A DNA stretch of 64,000 nt, taken from contig CM032125.1 of the NCBI GenBank assembly GCA_018894105.1, forward strand, positions 36,379,032-36,443,031. The letters are read 5' to 3'. This DNA is from Jacaranda mimosifolia. Its lineage: Eukaryota > Streptophyta > Magnoliopsida > Lamiales > Bignoniaceae. Of this stretch, positions 37,111 to 48,564 are shown piece by piece; the stretch's first letter is position 1, and every line of letters begins with the position of its first letter. Under the pieces are notes generated by a model. It was not told where the DNA came from. It made no database searches and was given only the letters and a program-made list of their open reading frames with translations. The translations under genes were made by a program, and so were the position numbers.

Positions 37111-38336
37111 CATAAATAAAATTTGAAATATTAAAAAAGAGCGAACACTTTTTAATATTGTACACTTTTTTCAGCCTCTCAAATTATCAATAAGACTGCA
37201 GAATTAAATCTTATTTTATAACAAGAAAAAAAATAATAAAAATTCCTTACTTCACAATTTCTTCGACAATATAATCATTGTACAAAATTAAAAGTAGCCA
37301 ACTTGTTTATCACAAAGTCGTACTTCCAATTTGGCTACAACTATTTTTAGTCAATTTTACTTTATAACTAATGATCATGCCCAAGAAAATTTCATGGATA
37401 TCTAGTCATCACGTCTATCAAAAGACTACCAAAATCAATAATGCACTATGACAAAAATTTGCTCACATCAATCATCAATTAAAAGGTAAAACAATGTTTA
37501 TTTAAAAGGTAACGTCAAAATATAATGTCCACAAATTAATTAAATTGGAGTTGGTACACTCGTCATTATTTGGTGTTTCAAGGTTACCAAAATTTCAACT
37601 CCTTTTTTGGTATATCTTTATAATTGAACATACATTATTATTTACACTGAATTCAATATTTTTCTTATGATTTATATAAATTTATCGAATATATATTTTT
37701 TGTTAAGTTTTATTTCAATAATTTGATGGAATTAAAAAAAAAAATTAATGAGTATTAATTAGTAAGTTATTTGACTTTTTTTTTCCTGTAACTTTTAATT
37801 TGGTAGAAGAATCGACCCCAATCTGATTTGAGTACCCCTGCGGCCTCGAACCCACCTCCGATTTAGGGTTATAATTGGTGCAACCGAAGTTGCTTTGGCC
37901 CCCCCCATCGCTTCCGCTAGGGTCACAGACCCATCGCCCCCTCTAGGGTAATAGCCCGTGCAACTAAACTCGACGATTATTTGACTACTTTGTTATTATG
38001 CTGAAGTATAAACTTAAAAAAAAATTAAAGTTAAAAATTATATTTGTAATGCAAGCGTTAGTTTAATAATTTAAAAGTTTAGATCTTTCCCTATTATGAG
38101 CTATTTTTGTTCTCGTGAACAAAATTAATTAAAACATCAAATAAACATGAAATGAAATATTACAATTTTTATGACTTGATGAAGTGATCACAAAGTAACA
38201 TAACATGTTATAAAAACTTTCTATGTTTACCTAAAGTAGTAAAAAAAAAAAAAATACTTAAGAACTAAAAAATCGTCCCAAACTTCCATAAATTGCATAA
38301 AATTGTATTAGTTTACCAAATAATAATTTAGGTAAT

Positions 38337-38768
38337 GTTTGGATATGAATGATGTATTTTGGGAGAATGAGTTTTGTGAGTGGGGTTGAGGAATGTGAAG
38401 TTTATGTTGGGGAATGTGATGTATGTTTGTTTATGTTTTGAGAATAGTAAAAAAATTATTTTTGGAAAATTTGGTATGTTTGTTTATGTTTTGGGAGGAA
38501 ACAAATTCTATTGTAGCAGTCAAATCAATGCCTTTTGTTGAATTTTTGGGGTGAAAATGAAATTGAATGACTTTTTTTATTATTAGAATAATAATAAAAT
38601 ATATACGATATATATAATATGTATGTATATATTAAAAGATGGAGAAATTTTGGGGATAATGAAAAATAGAAGAGGGTATTTTGAGAAATTTAATTTGGCA
38701 TTTTGGAGGAAGTTTTTTTGTATCCATTTTGGGAAAACAAAATTATTTTCCCAAAATTTAACCAAACA
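38337..38768. mobile_element. MITE family A, copy 3 (inverted)
   Basis: This is the reverse orientation of the 12123 copy: TTTTTGGGGTGAAAATGAAA here is the complement of its TTTCATTTTCACCCCAAAAA. Ends are ATGTTTGGATATGAATG and TTTAACCAAACATGG. It is longer (about 430 bp) because of extra sequence near its left end. It ends 75 bp from the retrotransposon. Confidence 0.65.
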
Positions 38769-38838
38769 TGGCCTAATATTTCTCTTTAACAAAACTGCAT
38801 ATAACTAATCAATTTGAAATCAATAAAAAAATGAAATT

Positions 38839-38843
38839 GATTA
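38839..38843. repeat. Target-site duplication, left copy
   Basis: GATTA directly precedes the left LTR and is repeated directly after the right LTR at 49317-49321. A 5-bp duplication is what Ty3/gypsy integrases make. It shows that both ends belong to one insertion. Confidence 0.85.
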
Positions 38844-39595
38844 TGATAAGGGTGAAATCCGCTGGAAGTAGGATTAAAAGATAATTTTCGAAGGGTTCAA
38901 CCTCTCTAGTTGATAGTTGAAGGTAATTAGGCCGAGTCCTGCAATCACGAGTAAACATCAAGCTAGCTGAGATGCCCTCGGCTTAGACTCTCCGGCGCTT
39001 AAGTTAGTATGAGGTGGAATATATAATGGACAGTAGAGTGAGGGCTTTGTGTATATAGAATGTCATACCTTTGAGGGGTTGGAGTGAGGGTATTTATAGC
39101 CTTCCACCAGTGGGGATTTGTCTGAAATGCCCTTGATTTGTTGTGATGGTTTTTGTCCTTGCCTGGGGGCCATTAACTCATCTTCCACCTTTGTACTATT
39201 CTAGGTGGCTGTCCCTCCAGGTTTTGATGACAAAATAGTATACTGTATCCGTGCCTGCCTCTATGGTGTGGTAGCATGGGCGGTACTCGGGCGGCATGCG
39301 CCATTAATGCGGAGGCATGCTGCCTGTCAAGGCATTTAAATCGGCAGAGGCGGTCACATGCCTAATCGACCTCCCTGGTTGACCTAACACAGACATGGCA
39401 TGAGGCTTACGTGCCGGACGAGCAGTGTGTCAAGGTATCGATCAGAGAACTAGCCTTCGAACGATGTCGATCATCATGGTCGATCGGGGTCACCCGACGT
39501 CGGAGCATAATTGAGCCTAGTGTATGAGGTGGGCCTGCTGCTTCACCCTTGTGCCTGTGGTCTTTGGGCCGAGCATATTGGGCTATCCCATATCA
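38844..39595 (-). repeat. 3' LTR (left side on + strand)
   Basis: Starts TGATAAGGGTGAAATCC and ends GGGCTATCCCATATCA. It aligns along its full length with 48565-49316; most differences are transitions, as expected for methylated, silenced DNA. Confidence 0.92.
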
Positions 39596-39596
39596 T

Positions 39597-39611
39597 GAGT
39601 TCCCCCCACTT
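39597..39611 (-). promoter_or_regulatory. Polypurine tract
   Basis: On the minus strand an AAGTGGGGGGAACTCA stretch sits directly before the 3' LTR. This is the expected primer site for second-strand synthesis and confirms the minus-strand orientation of the element. Confidence 0.65.
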
Positions 39612-39799
39612 CCGAATGATGAACGAGGGAATCGACGATAAGGATTGGGGAGTAGTCCCTTGAACGGTTACGCAGGCTCATTGACGAGGGTTTTTGAAAG
39701 TCGACCCAGGTTTGGCGCATTAAATGAGCGATTACGTTGTGCCGCAGGATGGCAGTTACGGCATTATTACAACTGCTTGGATTCCCGCGCTTGCGCTCC

Positions 39800-39807
39800 T
39801 ATAAATA
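39800..39807 (+). promoter_or_regulatory. TATA box for the antisense ORF
   Basis: CTCCTATAAATATATG lies 164 bp before the antisense ORF start at 39964, on the + strand and outside the LTR. It suggests that the antisense ORF once had its own promoter. No expression evidence. Confidence 0.4.
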
Positions 39808-39963
39808 TATGTTGTGAAAACGACCATTTTTACTTTTACTGCCTTTACGTCTGGTCGATTGTCTAGCCAACTGCTTTTGCTGCTAATATCTTCTGCTTTT
39901 AGTTCATCAACACAGTAAGTTCCTTCTTTCCCTCTCCTCAGTGTCCTTAGATTTATTATCATA

Positions 39964-42417
39964 ATGTTGCATTTATCTGATTCTGAGGGTAGCCATGGGG
40001 GGGATAGCGAGGCTACTCACTCTGATAGGCCTGGGGGTTTGTCAGAGGAGTCGAGTAGCTCGTCGAGCGATAACTCGAGCTCTAGTAGCTCGAGCAGTGA
40101 TCGCGGAGGTGATAGAGCTAGGCCAAGTCAGGTTCCTTCATCACGGGGTCGATTATTCACCCTTGACCATTATAGCGAGATAGTGTCCACTATCACTCCT
40201 GTTGACTTAAGGCGTATTAGGCAATTGTATCACATTCCTCTGGAGTATGAGTTATTAACACCTGGGGCTTTTGGTAGAATGCATCAACCTCTGGCGGGCT
40301 GTATCACTGTGTTTGAGGACGCCTTTAGGTGTGTACTTAGGTTTCTTTTAGGTGCTCAGATAGTCAACCTGCTTAGAGGCCTTCAAGTGTGTATAACGCA
40401 ATTACTGTTGAACTGCTTCTCTACCATTTATAGTTTTATTGTTTTGATGCACCTCTTTGACCAACCTGCCAACTTTGATAACTTCTCAAACCTTTTCCAC
40501 CTTCCCATGTCCCGCAAGTCGGGTAGCACCGACGAGTCGGGTTTCTATTACCTAATTGCTCGACCTCGTAGCAAATTTCTCGTAACCCCGGCCTCTTCTT
40601 ATGGACAAGAATGGAAAAGCGTTATCTATTTGTTCGAGTTGCTAGGGGGGTTCAATATTCCGAGGGGCTGGTGGATGGGGCATATCGAGATGCTTGGTCA
40701 CCTGACTCCGACCTAGCCCAATACTTTTGTGCGGGATCTGGTCGAGTTTGGCCAAATGGAGGCCTCAGTGTTTATCGAGGAAAAGGAGCCTGGTGCTGGC
40801 TGGGTTGTCGCTAGCCCATTTAAATTTACCTACGGATGATCGACTAGGTAGACTGTGTTGCTTACAATTTGTTATTTTTCTATTTTTCTTCTCGATTTTA
40901 ACTTTTGCTATCATGTTGCTTAGCAGATCGCGATGAGATCATGAACCACTCAAGAGCAGAGGCTATGGCCAGGGCCAAGAGGAACCAGCAACGCTGTCAG
41001 GCGGCCGCAGCTCGTCGAGCAGCTGCAGCGGCTGAGGCGCCTCAACCAGAGGCTATGACACCTTCGCCATCACCAACTCCCTCACCAACTCGACCCATTG
41101 CCACTACAGGCAGCAGCCCGGCGGGTCGAGGCAAAAAACCTATGGTAGAGCAGGCGGGACCTGTCCCGAAGAGGACCGTTGCTGAAAAGGGGAAAGGGAA
41201 GGCTGTGGGTTCGGGCCACGACTGTTCGGGCCGCGCGGGGATGACTTATTGTTCCACCTGCCCAAACTGCCCTCACCGAGGTTTAGGAATGATTCGAGCA
41301 TGGCCTTGCACAACTAGCTGTCGATGGAGATGGTGGGATCGACGAGCGCTGCTCCACTGAAAGTGTTAATGGCCAGGCTGTTCCTGTCCGACCAGAAGAA
41401 ACTGATGGGGCTGAGCTAGGATGCTGCTCTAAGGGCACTGGCTTATCACTCCAACATGGTAAGACTTGGGTTAAGCAGGTTATGTTGCTGAATATTGCTT
41501 TATGGTCAAATACTGTATTCTTACTAGCAATGCTGTCTTTCAGGTCGGCTAGCTGGAATATCACTTTTATAGGCGGTGGGAGCTGGCCTTAGCGGACCGT
41601 GAGCACCTGTAGGTGGGTGGAGACGTGGAGACTCTGAAGGCTCAGCTCGAGTCTTCGCAGACTAGAGTCGAAGAGCTGGCCAAGCAGGTCGATGAGCTAA
41701 ACAATCAGCTCCAGGTGAAAGACATCAGCTGGTCTCCTCGGTTGAGGAGAGGACCAAAATGGACGAGCTGCTGAAGCAGGCTAGGTTGGATGGGCAGGTC
41801 GCTTATAACTCTGGTTGATCCGCTGGTCGGAACTCTGCCTTTGATGAGGCCCGAGCTGAATTCTACCATACGTTGCCGCTGATGCGGCGAGAGATGGTGC
41901 AACAATTCATGCTGAGCTCGGCATTTTAGGACGCGAGCGTTGTGTTCGCGCTCAACAACGCCTGAAACTCGTTCGAGAAGGCCCTCAAGCAACTACAATT
42001 CCTGGGCTATTCATTTCGATCGGAGGACAGGGATCGCCTCAATCACCTGCTTGATGAGCAACTGCAGCTTTACCCCAAAGACGAGGGTGTGTTGAGGAAG
42101 AAGGTGTAGAGGCCACTGTGGCTAAGGGAGTTGCGGAGGCTCCACCAGTCGCGCCCTTGACAAATGACAAAGAAGGCAGGCCGAGGTGGCGAAGAGGTTG
42201 GAAGTGATTGCCAAAGAATTTGACTTCGCCAAAGACTTTGCGTTCGAGGTCAAGGAAGGCATGGTTGACGCAGCTAGACCTTCTCAGTCAGCAACCGCCG
42301 CAGTTTCTGTTGTAGTCGCCATGCCCTGATCCGATTTCGATTCCAATCCATCGCTCAACCAGGCCATCGATGAGGGCGCTCGAGGGGCTAGCGATGAGAG
42401 CACTGGGTCCAGCTAAT
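39964..42417 (+). pseudogene. Antisense ORF of the retrotransposon (gypsy-type transposon domain), decayed
   Basis: It runs opposite to gag-pol. The first open part (39964-40716) encodes a Ser-rich acidic N-terminus followed by YHIPLEYELLTPG, VFEDAFRCVLRF and a QLLLN segment, the pattern of the plant 'putative gypsy type transposon' domain (PF04195). The frame is lost near 40716. Matching sequence continues in another frame to about 40848 (FGQMEASVFIEEKEPGAGW), ending at a donor-like CTAG|GTAGAC. An acceptor-like site near 40925 leads to an Ala/Arg- and Pro/Ser-rich segment (40905-41360). Coiled-coil-like sequence (ETLKAQLESSQTRVEELAKQ) follows at about 41600-41720, and an acidic end with a stop near 42417. 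The role of such ORFs is not known. It is probably no longer functional. Confidence 0.65.
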
Positions 42418-43560
42418 GCTGCCTGAATGATGTATTTTTATTTTCATTTTGATTGATGCACTTGATTTGAGATATGTAATGGATGTTTTTGTATTTGAAT
42501 GAGATGTTCCATTGAATTTTTCGTCTTTGATTGCCTTTGATCAATTGCATGAATCAAGATCTTCGTTGAGTGTATTGCGACTAATATGCAGTTTAATGAA
42601 TCGAAGACTCATTGCAATTTAGAGGTTTGGTTGGTTCTAGCAATTACGCGGTCGGCAGCGACCTCTCGCGTCAATTTCTTATTTAAGCGAAATAATTAAC
42701 AATCGAACTTTGAATAACTTAGCGACTGCGGGGTCGACTTCAGATAATGAGTGATAAACTTTAAATAATTTAGCGACTGCGGGGTCGACTTTATATAACG
42801 AATGGTAAAGTTCATATAATTTTAGCGACTGCGTAGTCGATTTCAAATAATGAATGATAATCTTGAAATAATTTATCGACTGCGAGGGTCGATTGAGTGG
42901 TCTCGGCTTGAAACCTGCTTGGTCGACTACGGGGTTGACAAGTTGGTCTCGACTGGGAAGCCTTGACTTGGCGGCTTGAAGCCTACTTGGTCGACTACGG
43001 GGTCGACAAGTTGGGTAGTTAGCTTATGCTAATAGATATTTGTAATGAACTTTTGCCAAAAATTTCTTCGAGCTTTTCATTTCTGCACTAGAACATAATA
43101 GCGGCCAGTGGCCGTTTTACGCATAAAATTTCTTTAGGTTTATAGCATTTCAAGATCGTTGCAGTTCATTGCCTTACATGTCTGCTAGTTGGTATGCATT
43201 GTGCTTTGACACTTTGACCACATAGTAAGGTTCCTTCCACTTTGGGTCGAGTTTTCTCACGTTTCTCGACACCTCTATCTTCTTGAGGACCAGGTCGCCA
43301 ACTTTGAAATTATGAGGTCGAACACTTTGTTGTAATGTTCCGTCATTTTTGACCGGTATCGTTGCATCGTGTTGTAGGCTGTGTGGCGCAGCTCATCGAT
43401 GGTGATTAGATCTAAGGTTCATTCTGTTGCATTTCTGATCGAATTATAGTGAATCACCCGAGCTGTGCGTTGGACCATCGGACGGAATTACTGTCTCGGA
43501 ACCATAGACCAAGTTGTAAGGGCTGCAGCCTGTAGGTGTTCGCAGAGTGGTCCTATATGC

Positions 43561-44419
43561 CTATAGCACTCCTGGGAGGTCGTCTGCCCAACTTGCTCCT
43601 GTGCCAGCTATTCGGGCTTTGAGATGATCAAGAATTATTTTGTTCGTGACCTCTGTCTGACCATTAGCCTGGGGATTCCCAACCGACGTGAAGTGATGGC
43701 TGATTCCTAAGGCCTCGCACCACTTTCTCGTGTCCCTACTCTGGAACTGAGTGCCATTATTCGAGATCAGGACTTTGGGCAAACCGAATCGACAAACTAT
43801 GTTTTTCCAAATGAAGCTCTTAATGGTCGCTTCGGTGATTTTTGGAACTGCTTATGCTTTGGCCCATTTAGTGAAGTACTCGATCGCCACGATGATGAAC
43901 TTTTGTTGACCCGATGTCTTTGGGAGAGATCCAACTATGTCGATCCCCCACTGGTCGAATGGCCATGTGATCTGGACGTTGACCATCGACGCGGCTGGTT
44001 AGTGCGGTATGTTCGAGTATATTTGGCATGACGGGCATTTTCTGGCGAAGTCGACTGAGTCTTGCAATAGGGTGGGCCAAAAATAACCATAACGGACAAC
44101 TTTGTGGGCCAGAGACCGACCTCCAGAATGGTTTCCACAGATGCCTAGTGTAGATCTCATGTAGCACTTCGTTTGCCTCTTCGGGTGTTAGGCATTTAAG
44201 TGGTGGTTCCGATATCGACCTCCTGTACAGTTGTCCGTGTTTGTCGAGAGCAAACTTGGCTGCTTGCATTCTAAGCCTGTGGGCCTCTGCCTCTACATTG
44301 GGGATGGTCCCCTGACTCAGGTAGAGTTTGATCGGGTCTTTCCAGGAAGGAGGTGTCTCTTCAACCCAACCGACGAGGTTATGATCGGTGACTTGGATGC
44401 ATGGTTTGCTGGCCACCAA
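43561..44419 (-). pseudogene. Integrase region, degenerate
   Basis: The upstream part contains the linker and zinc-binding region (PLKCLTPEEANEVLHEIY followed by a frameshifted HHCC-like stretch). The catalytic core piece at 43561-43782 reads SNNGTQF...HHFTSVGNPQANGQTE. The second Asp of the DDE triad, in the usual SDNGTQF, is Asn here, which should abolish activity. Several frame changes separate the pieces. Confidence 0.75.
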
Positions 44420-44529
44420 GAGTGTTATAGTTTTTTTCCCTGGTTCCTTTCGTCAAACTGGCTAGCTTTGAAAGTGCGTCTGCTTGTTCATTCTCCGCTC
44501 GAGGGACCTGGTTCGAGGTGAAACTCTTG

Positions 44530-44774
44530 AATGCCCGTTGTAATTGTTTTAATTCAGTTAGATATTAGCTTATTTTTGCCTCCTTGGCATCGAAATTACC
44601 TTCGACCTGCTCCGCAACTAGCTGGAAATCAGTGATCGCTATCAACCGCTCGACACCCTGAGCTATTCCATCTCTCGATGAGATTGCCGAACCGTCGACG
44701 TGTAACGTCCACACTGAGGAGTTCTCAACTATTTGGTTCAGGAGATTGAGTCTTTCGACGACAAAGTCTGCCAA
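44530..44774 (-). pseudogene. Second (archaeal-type) RNase H fragment
   Basis: WTLHVDGSAISSRDG followed by ITDFQLVAEQVEG matches the start and a later strand of the extra RNase H found in Tat elements. The part between them, including the usual SNNEAEYEAL helix, is missing, so an internal deletion has removed a catalytic residue. Its place between the first RNase H and the integrase is the one expected. Confidence 0.6.
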
Positions 44775-44872
44775 GACTTGTGCTTTTATGGCCGCTCGCG
44801 GCTGGAATGTGATGTCGAACTCCCTGAGCTCGATGGCCCATTTCGTGAGTCGACCTAAAGTGTTGACAACAC

Positions 44873-45248
44873 CTATTTTAATGGTTGATTCGTCAAGACC
44901 ACAATCGTGTGGGACTGGAAGTAAGGTCGTAGCTTTCGTGCAGCTGTAACGAGGGCGAGGGCAAACTTCTCGATCTCCAAGTAATTGTGTCCTAGCCCAT
45001 GCAGGGCCTTACTGCAGTAATACACCGATCGGCGAGCTCCGTCTCTCATCAATATCAGTACTGAGCTGATTGAGGCGGCGAAGGACGGCCAAGTAAAACT
45101 GCAAAACTTCTCCCAGCTCGGGCTTTGCGAGCATAGGTGGCGAGGATAGGTATTGCTTGAGCTCGATGAGAGCCTGATCACACTGTTCGGTCCACTGAAA
45201 TCCTAATTTTTTAGCATTCCTGAGAATTTTGAAGAAGGGTAGACTCAT
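44873..45248 (-). pseudogene. Reverse-transcriptase-linked RNase H region
   Basis: Two overlapping frames carry the connection and RNase H: LGFQWTEQCDQALIELKQYL and VYYCSKALHGLGHNYLEIEK with a KLRPYFQSHTIVVLT tail, normal for gypsy elements. A frameshift splits them near 45060-45100. Confidence 0.7.
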
Positions 45249-45311
45249 GTCAGCCAGTCGTGCAATGAACCTGCCGAGAGCTATTATCCTGCCGACCAGA
45301 CGTTGTACATC

Positions 45312-46075
45312 TCAAAGAGTACGAGGCGGGGTGATGTCCAAGACTGCCTGGATCTTAAGCGGGTTCGCATCGATTTCTATTTGGCTGTCCATATAGCCTA
45401 GGAACTTTCCTCCTCGAACCCCGAAAGTGCACTTATTGGGGTTGAGCTTCATACCGAAGGCCCTTAATATAGAGAAAATGTGGTCTAGGTCGACTAGATG
45501 GTCCTCGACTTTATCTGTTTTTACAATCATATCATCGACGTAGACCTCCATCGATTTCCCGATCTCGTTTTTGAACATAAATTTGACCAATCTTTGATAT
45601 GTTGCCCCTGCATTCTTGAGCCCAAAGGGCATGACCAAGAAGCAGTATACTCCATTGGAGACGACGAAAGAGGTCTTATCCCTGTCCTCGGGTGCCATGA
45701 ATATTTGATAATAGCCTTGGAAGGCATCCATCATGCTCAACAATTCGCACCCAGCGGTGGAATCGACTAATAAATCTACGTGAGGCAGGGGGTAAGGATC
45801 GTTGGGCAAGCTTTATTTAAATCAGTGAAAACGTTACATATGCGCCATTTTCCTTTACTCTTAAGGATGAGTACAATATTACAAAGCCAAGAGGTGTATT
45901 GAATTTCTACAATATATCCTGCCTCTAAAAGCTTGTTGACCTCCTCCTCGATGATTTGGGACCTCTCAACATTGAAAGTTCTTGTTTCTGTCTCACTGGT
46001 TCGTAGGTAGGGTCCACGTTGAGTCAATAGACGATAACACTTGGGTCGATTCCTTGGAGATCGGCGGCTTTCCAA
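45312..46075 (-). pseudogene. Reverse transcriptase, frameshifted
   Basis: The downstream part (45312-45809) is open and has PLPHVDLLVDSTAG, MDAFQGYYQI, FLVMPFGLKNAGATYQRL and the catalytic YVDD (YVDDMIVKT). The upstream part (45776-46075) has EVNKLLEAGYIVEIQY and WRICNVFTDLNKACP. The two overlap in different frames, so a small indel near 45800 breaks the protein although the active site is kept. Confidence 0.85.
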
Positions 46076-46564
46076 GTCAACACATCAATGTTTTGTCGAA
46101 GGAAATCGACCATGAGGCATTCCAAGTGGTCGCCCATATCGCTTTTGACCAGGGTGGTCTTGTCGAGGTTCCAGGTTCTAGCTCTATTGTATTGAATTCC
46201 CCGACGGGCTCAACCCGGGTGTCTTCCAATTTCCTCTTCTATTCGTTGGACTCAATGGGGCGTCCTCCGAAGACTTCAGTTGAGGTCGCGCTTCTTCTAT
46301 TCGTTGGACTCAATGGAAATTGTATAGCAACACCATGCGTCCTTAAGATTGCATAAAAGTTCTCCTACTCCTGCTGGGGTCGGGAACTTAATCTTCATGT
46401 GGTAAGTGGAAACGATGGCCCTGAATTCGTTTAGGGCAGGTCGACCAACAATGACATTATAGACAAATGGAGCATCGACTACCAAGTAGTTGATCATCAA
46501 AGTTATGCTTCGGGGGCCCTGTCCAAATGTTGTGGAAAGGTTAATAGATCCTTCTAGAATGATC

Positions 46565-46924
46565 TCAGACCCCCCAAAATCCGACTAGCGGTGTTCTGAC
46601 TGGATCAAACTTTAATTCCCCCAATTTTATTCTGTTCAAGGTGGACAAGAATATGATGTTGATGGAGCTGCCATTGTTGACCAAAATCTTTCTCACCTCA
46701 AAGTTGGCTATTTGGAGAGTCACCACGATGGGGCAGTCTATTTTCCTGTCGACTCCCCTGTTCTCCATATGATCGAGGTCGGAGTCGGCGAAGGAGATTG
46801 GCTCTGCGCTGGTTGAGAGTTGAAAATTTGTCTCGACCTTGGCTGATTTAGTCGACTCTAGCTTTCTTTGAGTCTGCTTCCTTACAGACCTTGAATCCCT
46901 CCCTGTGGGACCTCCTACGATCAT
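46565..46924 (-). pseudogene. Aspartic protease region
   Basis: CPIVVTLQIANFEVRKILV is followed by NNGSSINIIF. Plant gypsy proteases of this group normally have DNGSS here; the catalytic Asp is Asn. The residues after it (LSTLNRIKLGELKFDPVRTPLVGF) fit the family. Confidence 0.65.
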
Positions 46925-46949
46925 GTCAATGACTCCTCGAATGGGCGGG

Positions 46950-48524
46950 TGGGGTTCCTGGGTACGTTTTTTTCCTTTGTCTTCTCTTCTCGGGCTGGAC
47001 GACCTTTCTCTACGGGGAGTCCGATCGATTTTGCCCTCTTCGCGCCTGGCCTGCTCATTGACGCATTTTTTCAGGTGGCCCTGTCTGATCAGTCTTTCGA
47101 TCTCATCATGTAAGTTGAAACAATCTTTTGTGTCATGTCCTTTTTGTTTATGGAAATGATAGTATTTTTTTTATTTTTTCATGGCTTCCGTCTCTGTAAG
47201 CGTCTCGGGCCTTTTGAACAGGTTGTCATGCTGGATAGCAAATAGCACCTCTTTTCTCAGGAGGTTAAGCAGAGTGTACTCATGCAAGCATTTGATGGGG
47301 GATCGATGTCCCTCTTTGACCTGACGATCGTCTCTCTCCTTATTTTTCTTCTTATCGACCTCAAGATTGTCATATTTCAATTTTTTCATTTTATCTTGAG
47401 TCGTGTACCTTTCTGCAAGTTCGAGAAGCTCCTTTATCGACTTGGACTGCTCGCATACCAATGCATTGGCACATTCCTTGTGTTTGAGGCCCAAAAATAA
47501 TACGTCAATCAGGAACTCAATCCTCAGGCTGTCGATCTTTAACACCTCCATGTTGAATCTGGTAAAAAATTCTCGAAGGGATTCTCCTTCATTTTGCTTC
47601 ACCGTGTGCAGATGGGTGTGAGGGAGCTTTGTCTTTCTCCTGCTCGCAAATTGGTGCAAAAACTTGTCGCACAGCTGGTCGTACGAGTATATCGATGCCG
47701 GTTCCAGTTTCACGAACCAGTCGAGTGCTATTCCCTGAAAAGTGGTCACCAACATTTTGGTATGGACGTACTCATTGTGCCCATGCAGCTACATCAGGTG
47801 CTTGAACTGCATTAGATGTTTGTTTAAGTCCGACGAGCCATCATATCTGGATAAACCAGTCGAAATCTTGGCGTCGACAGCGATGCGCTAGTCGATGATA
47901 TCCTGGACGAAAGGGGAATCTCTCTCTCTTCGGAACCTCTTAGGTCCCTCTTGATGGTGAAATTTCTCCATGTTTCTCCTCGAGATCTCTTCCATTCGTC
48001 GGTTTAGCTGTTGAACCTAGTGGGACACTTCTTCCTATTCTTCCCTATCAGCCTGGGATGCATTTCTGTTCAGGTGGGGATCTTGAGCGCTTGACCCTAT
48101 TGCGCTGCGGGTCTCAAATGGGTTGAACGTCGTGGTCAACAGAATTTGCGACCTCCTCGCGGGACAGGGATCGGGACATTTCTCTTGGAAAACGGCCTGG
48201 GCTTAATTTGCGCCTCGATGGGGGCCTTCTAGATTCTGGTCGCTCCTGGTTCTCTGTTGGTTGTCTCTCCTATGGGGCTGCGGGTTGCAGTGTGGTACTA
48301 GCCGCCGGCTCCAGTTGAGTGGTGTGTCGATTTAGAGCCGCAGATAGTTGAGCTGAAATCTGCTCACTGATGAGCTGCATCAATTGGGGCATGATCATGG
48401 TAACCACTTGTTCTGGCTAGGTGCTCGAATCGGGGGCGCCAACTTCTTGTTGAGGTCTAGGAGGGGGAGAGCTGGATCTCTTATTTTCTTCTCTTCCTAA
48501 GGGGGCTCGCCTGGTGTTCACCAT
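46950..48524 (-). pseudogene. gag region, degenerate
   Basis: A likely start at 48524 gives MVNTRRAPLGREENKR, followed by stops. The clear capsid-like part at 47171-47755 has FQGIALDWFVKLEPASIYSY, FLHQFASRR, ESLREFFTRFN and LLELAERYTTQD, typical of the retrotransposon gag domain (PF03732). A zinc-knuckle-like KGHDTKDCF stretch follows near 47130 in another frame. The ORF is broken at several points. Confidence 0.75.
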
Positions 48525-48546
48525 TTTCGATAGCAGACTCATTTTT

Positions 48547-48564
48547 CCCACAGACAGCGCCAAA
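48547..48564 (-). promoter_or_regulatory. Primer-binding site
   Basis: Directly after the 5' LTR the minus strand reads TTTGGCGCTGTCTGTGGG, a common form in plant gypsy elements for binding a tRNA 3' end. Its position next to the LTR confirms the direction of the element. The exact tRNA is not assigned. Confidence 0.6.

Larger units (their letters stand above)
34425..38838. other. Gene-free, MITE-rich spacer
   Basis: No gene is supported. It contains family A MITEs (34570-34898, 38337-38768), family D repeats (35691-35977, 36843-37110) and a poly-C run near 36880. A short GC-rich patch at 37810-37975 has an internal repeat (CGCTTCCGCTAGGGTCACAG / CGCCCCCTCTAGGGTAATAG). A + frame at 36039-36299 has no recognisable feature. 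Confidence 0.55.

Noticed and set aside
37810..37975. GC-rich patch with an internal repeat
   Set aside because: Too short and without coding potential; probably a piece of an old transposon.
46905..47159. + strand frames inside the retrotransposon gag-pol region
   Set aside because: These are complements of gag and protease coding sequence on the minus strand.
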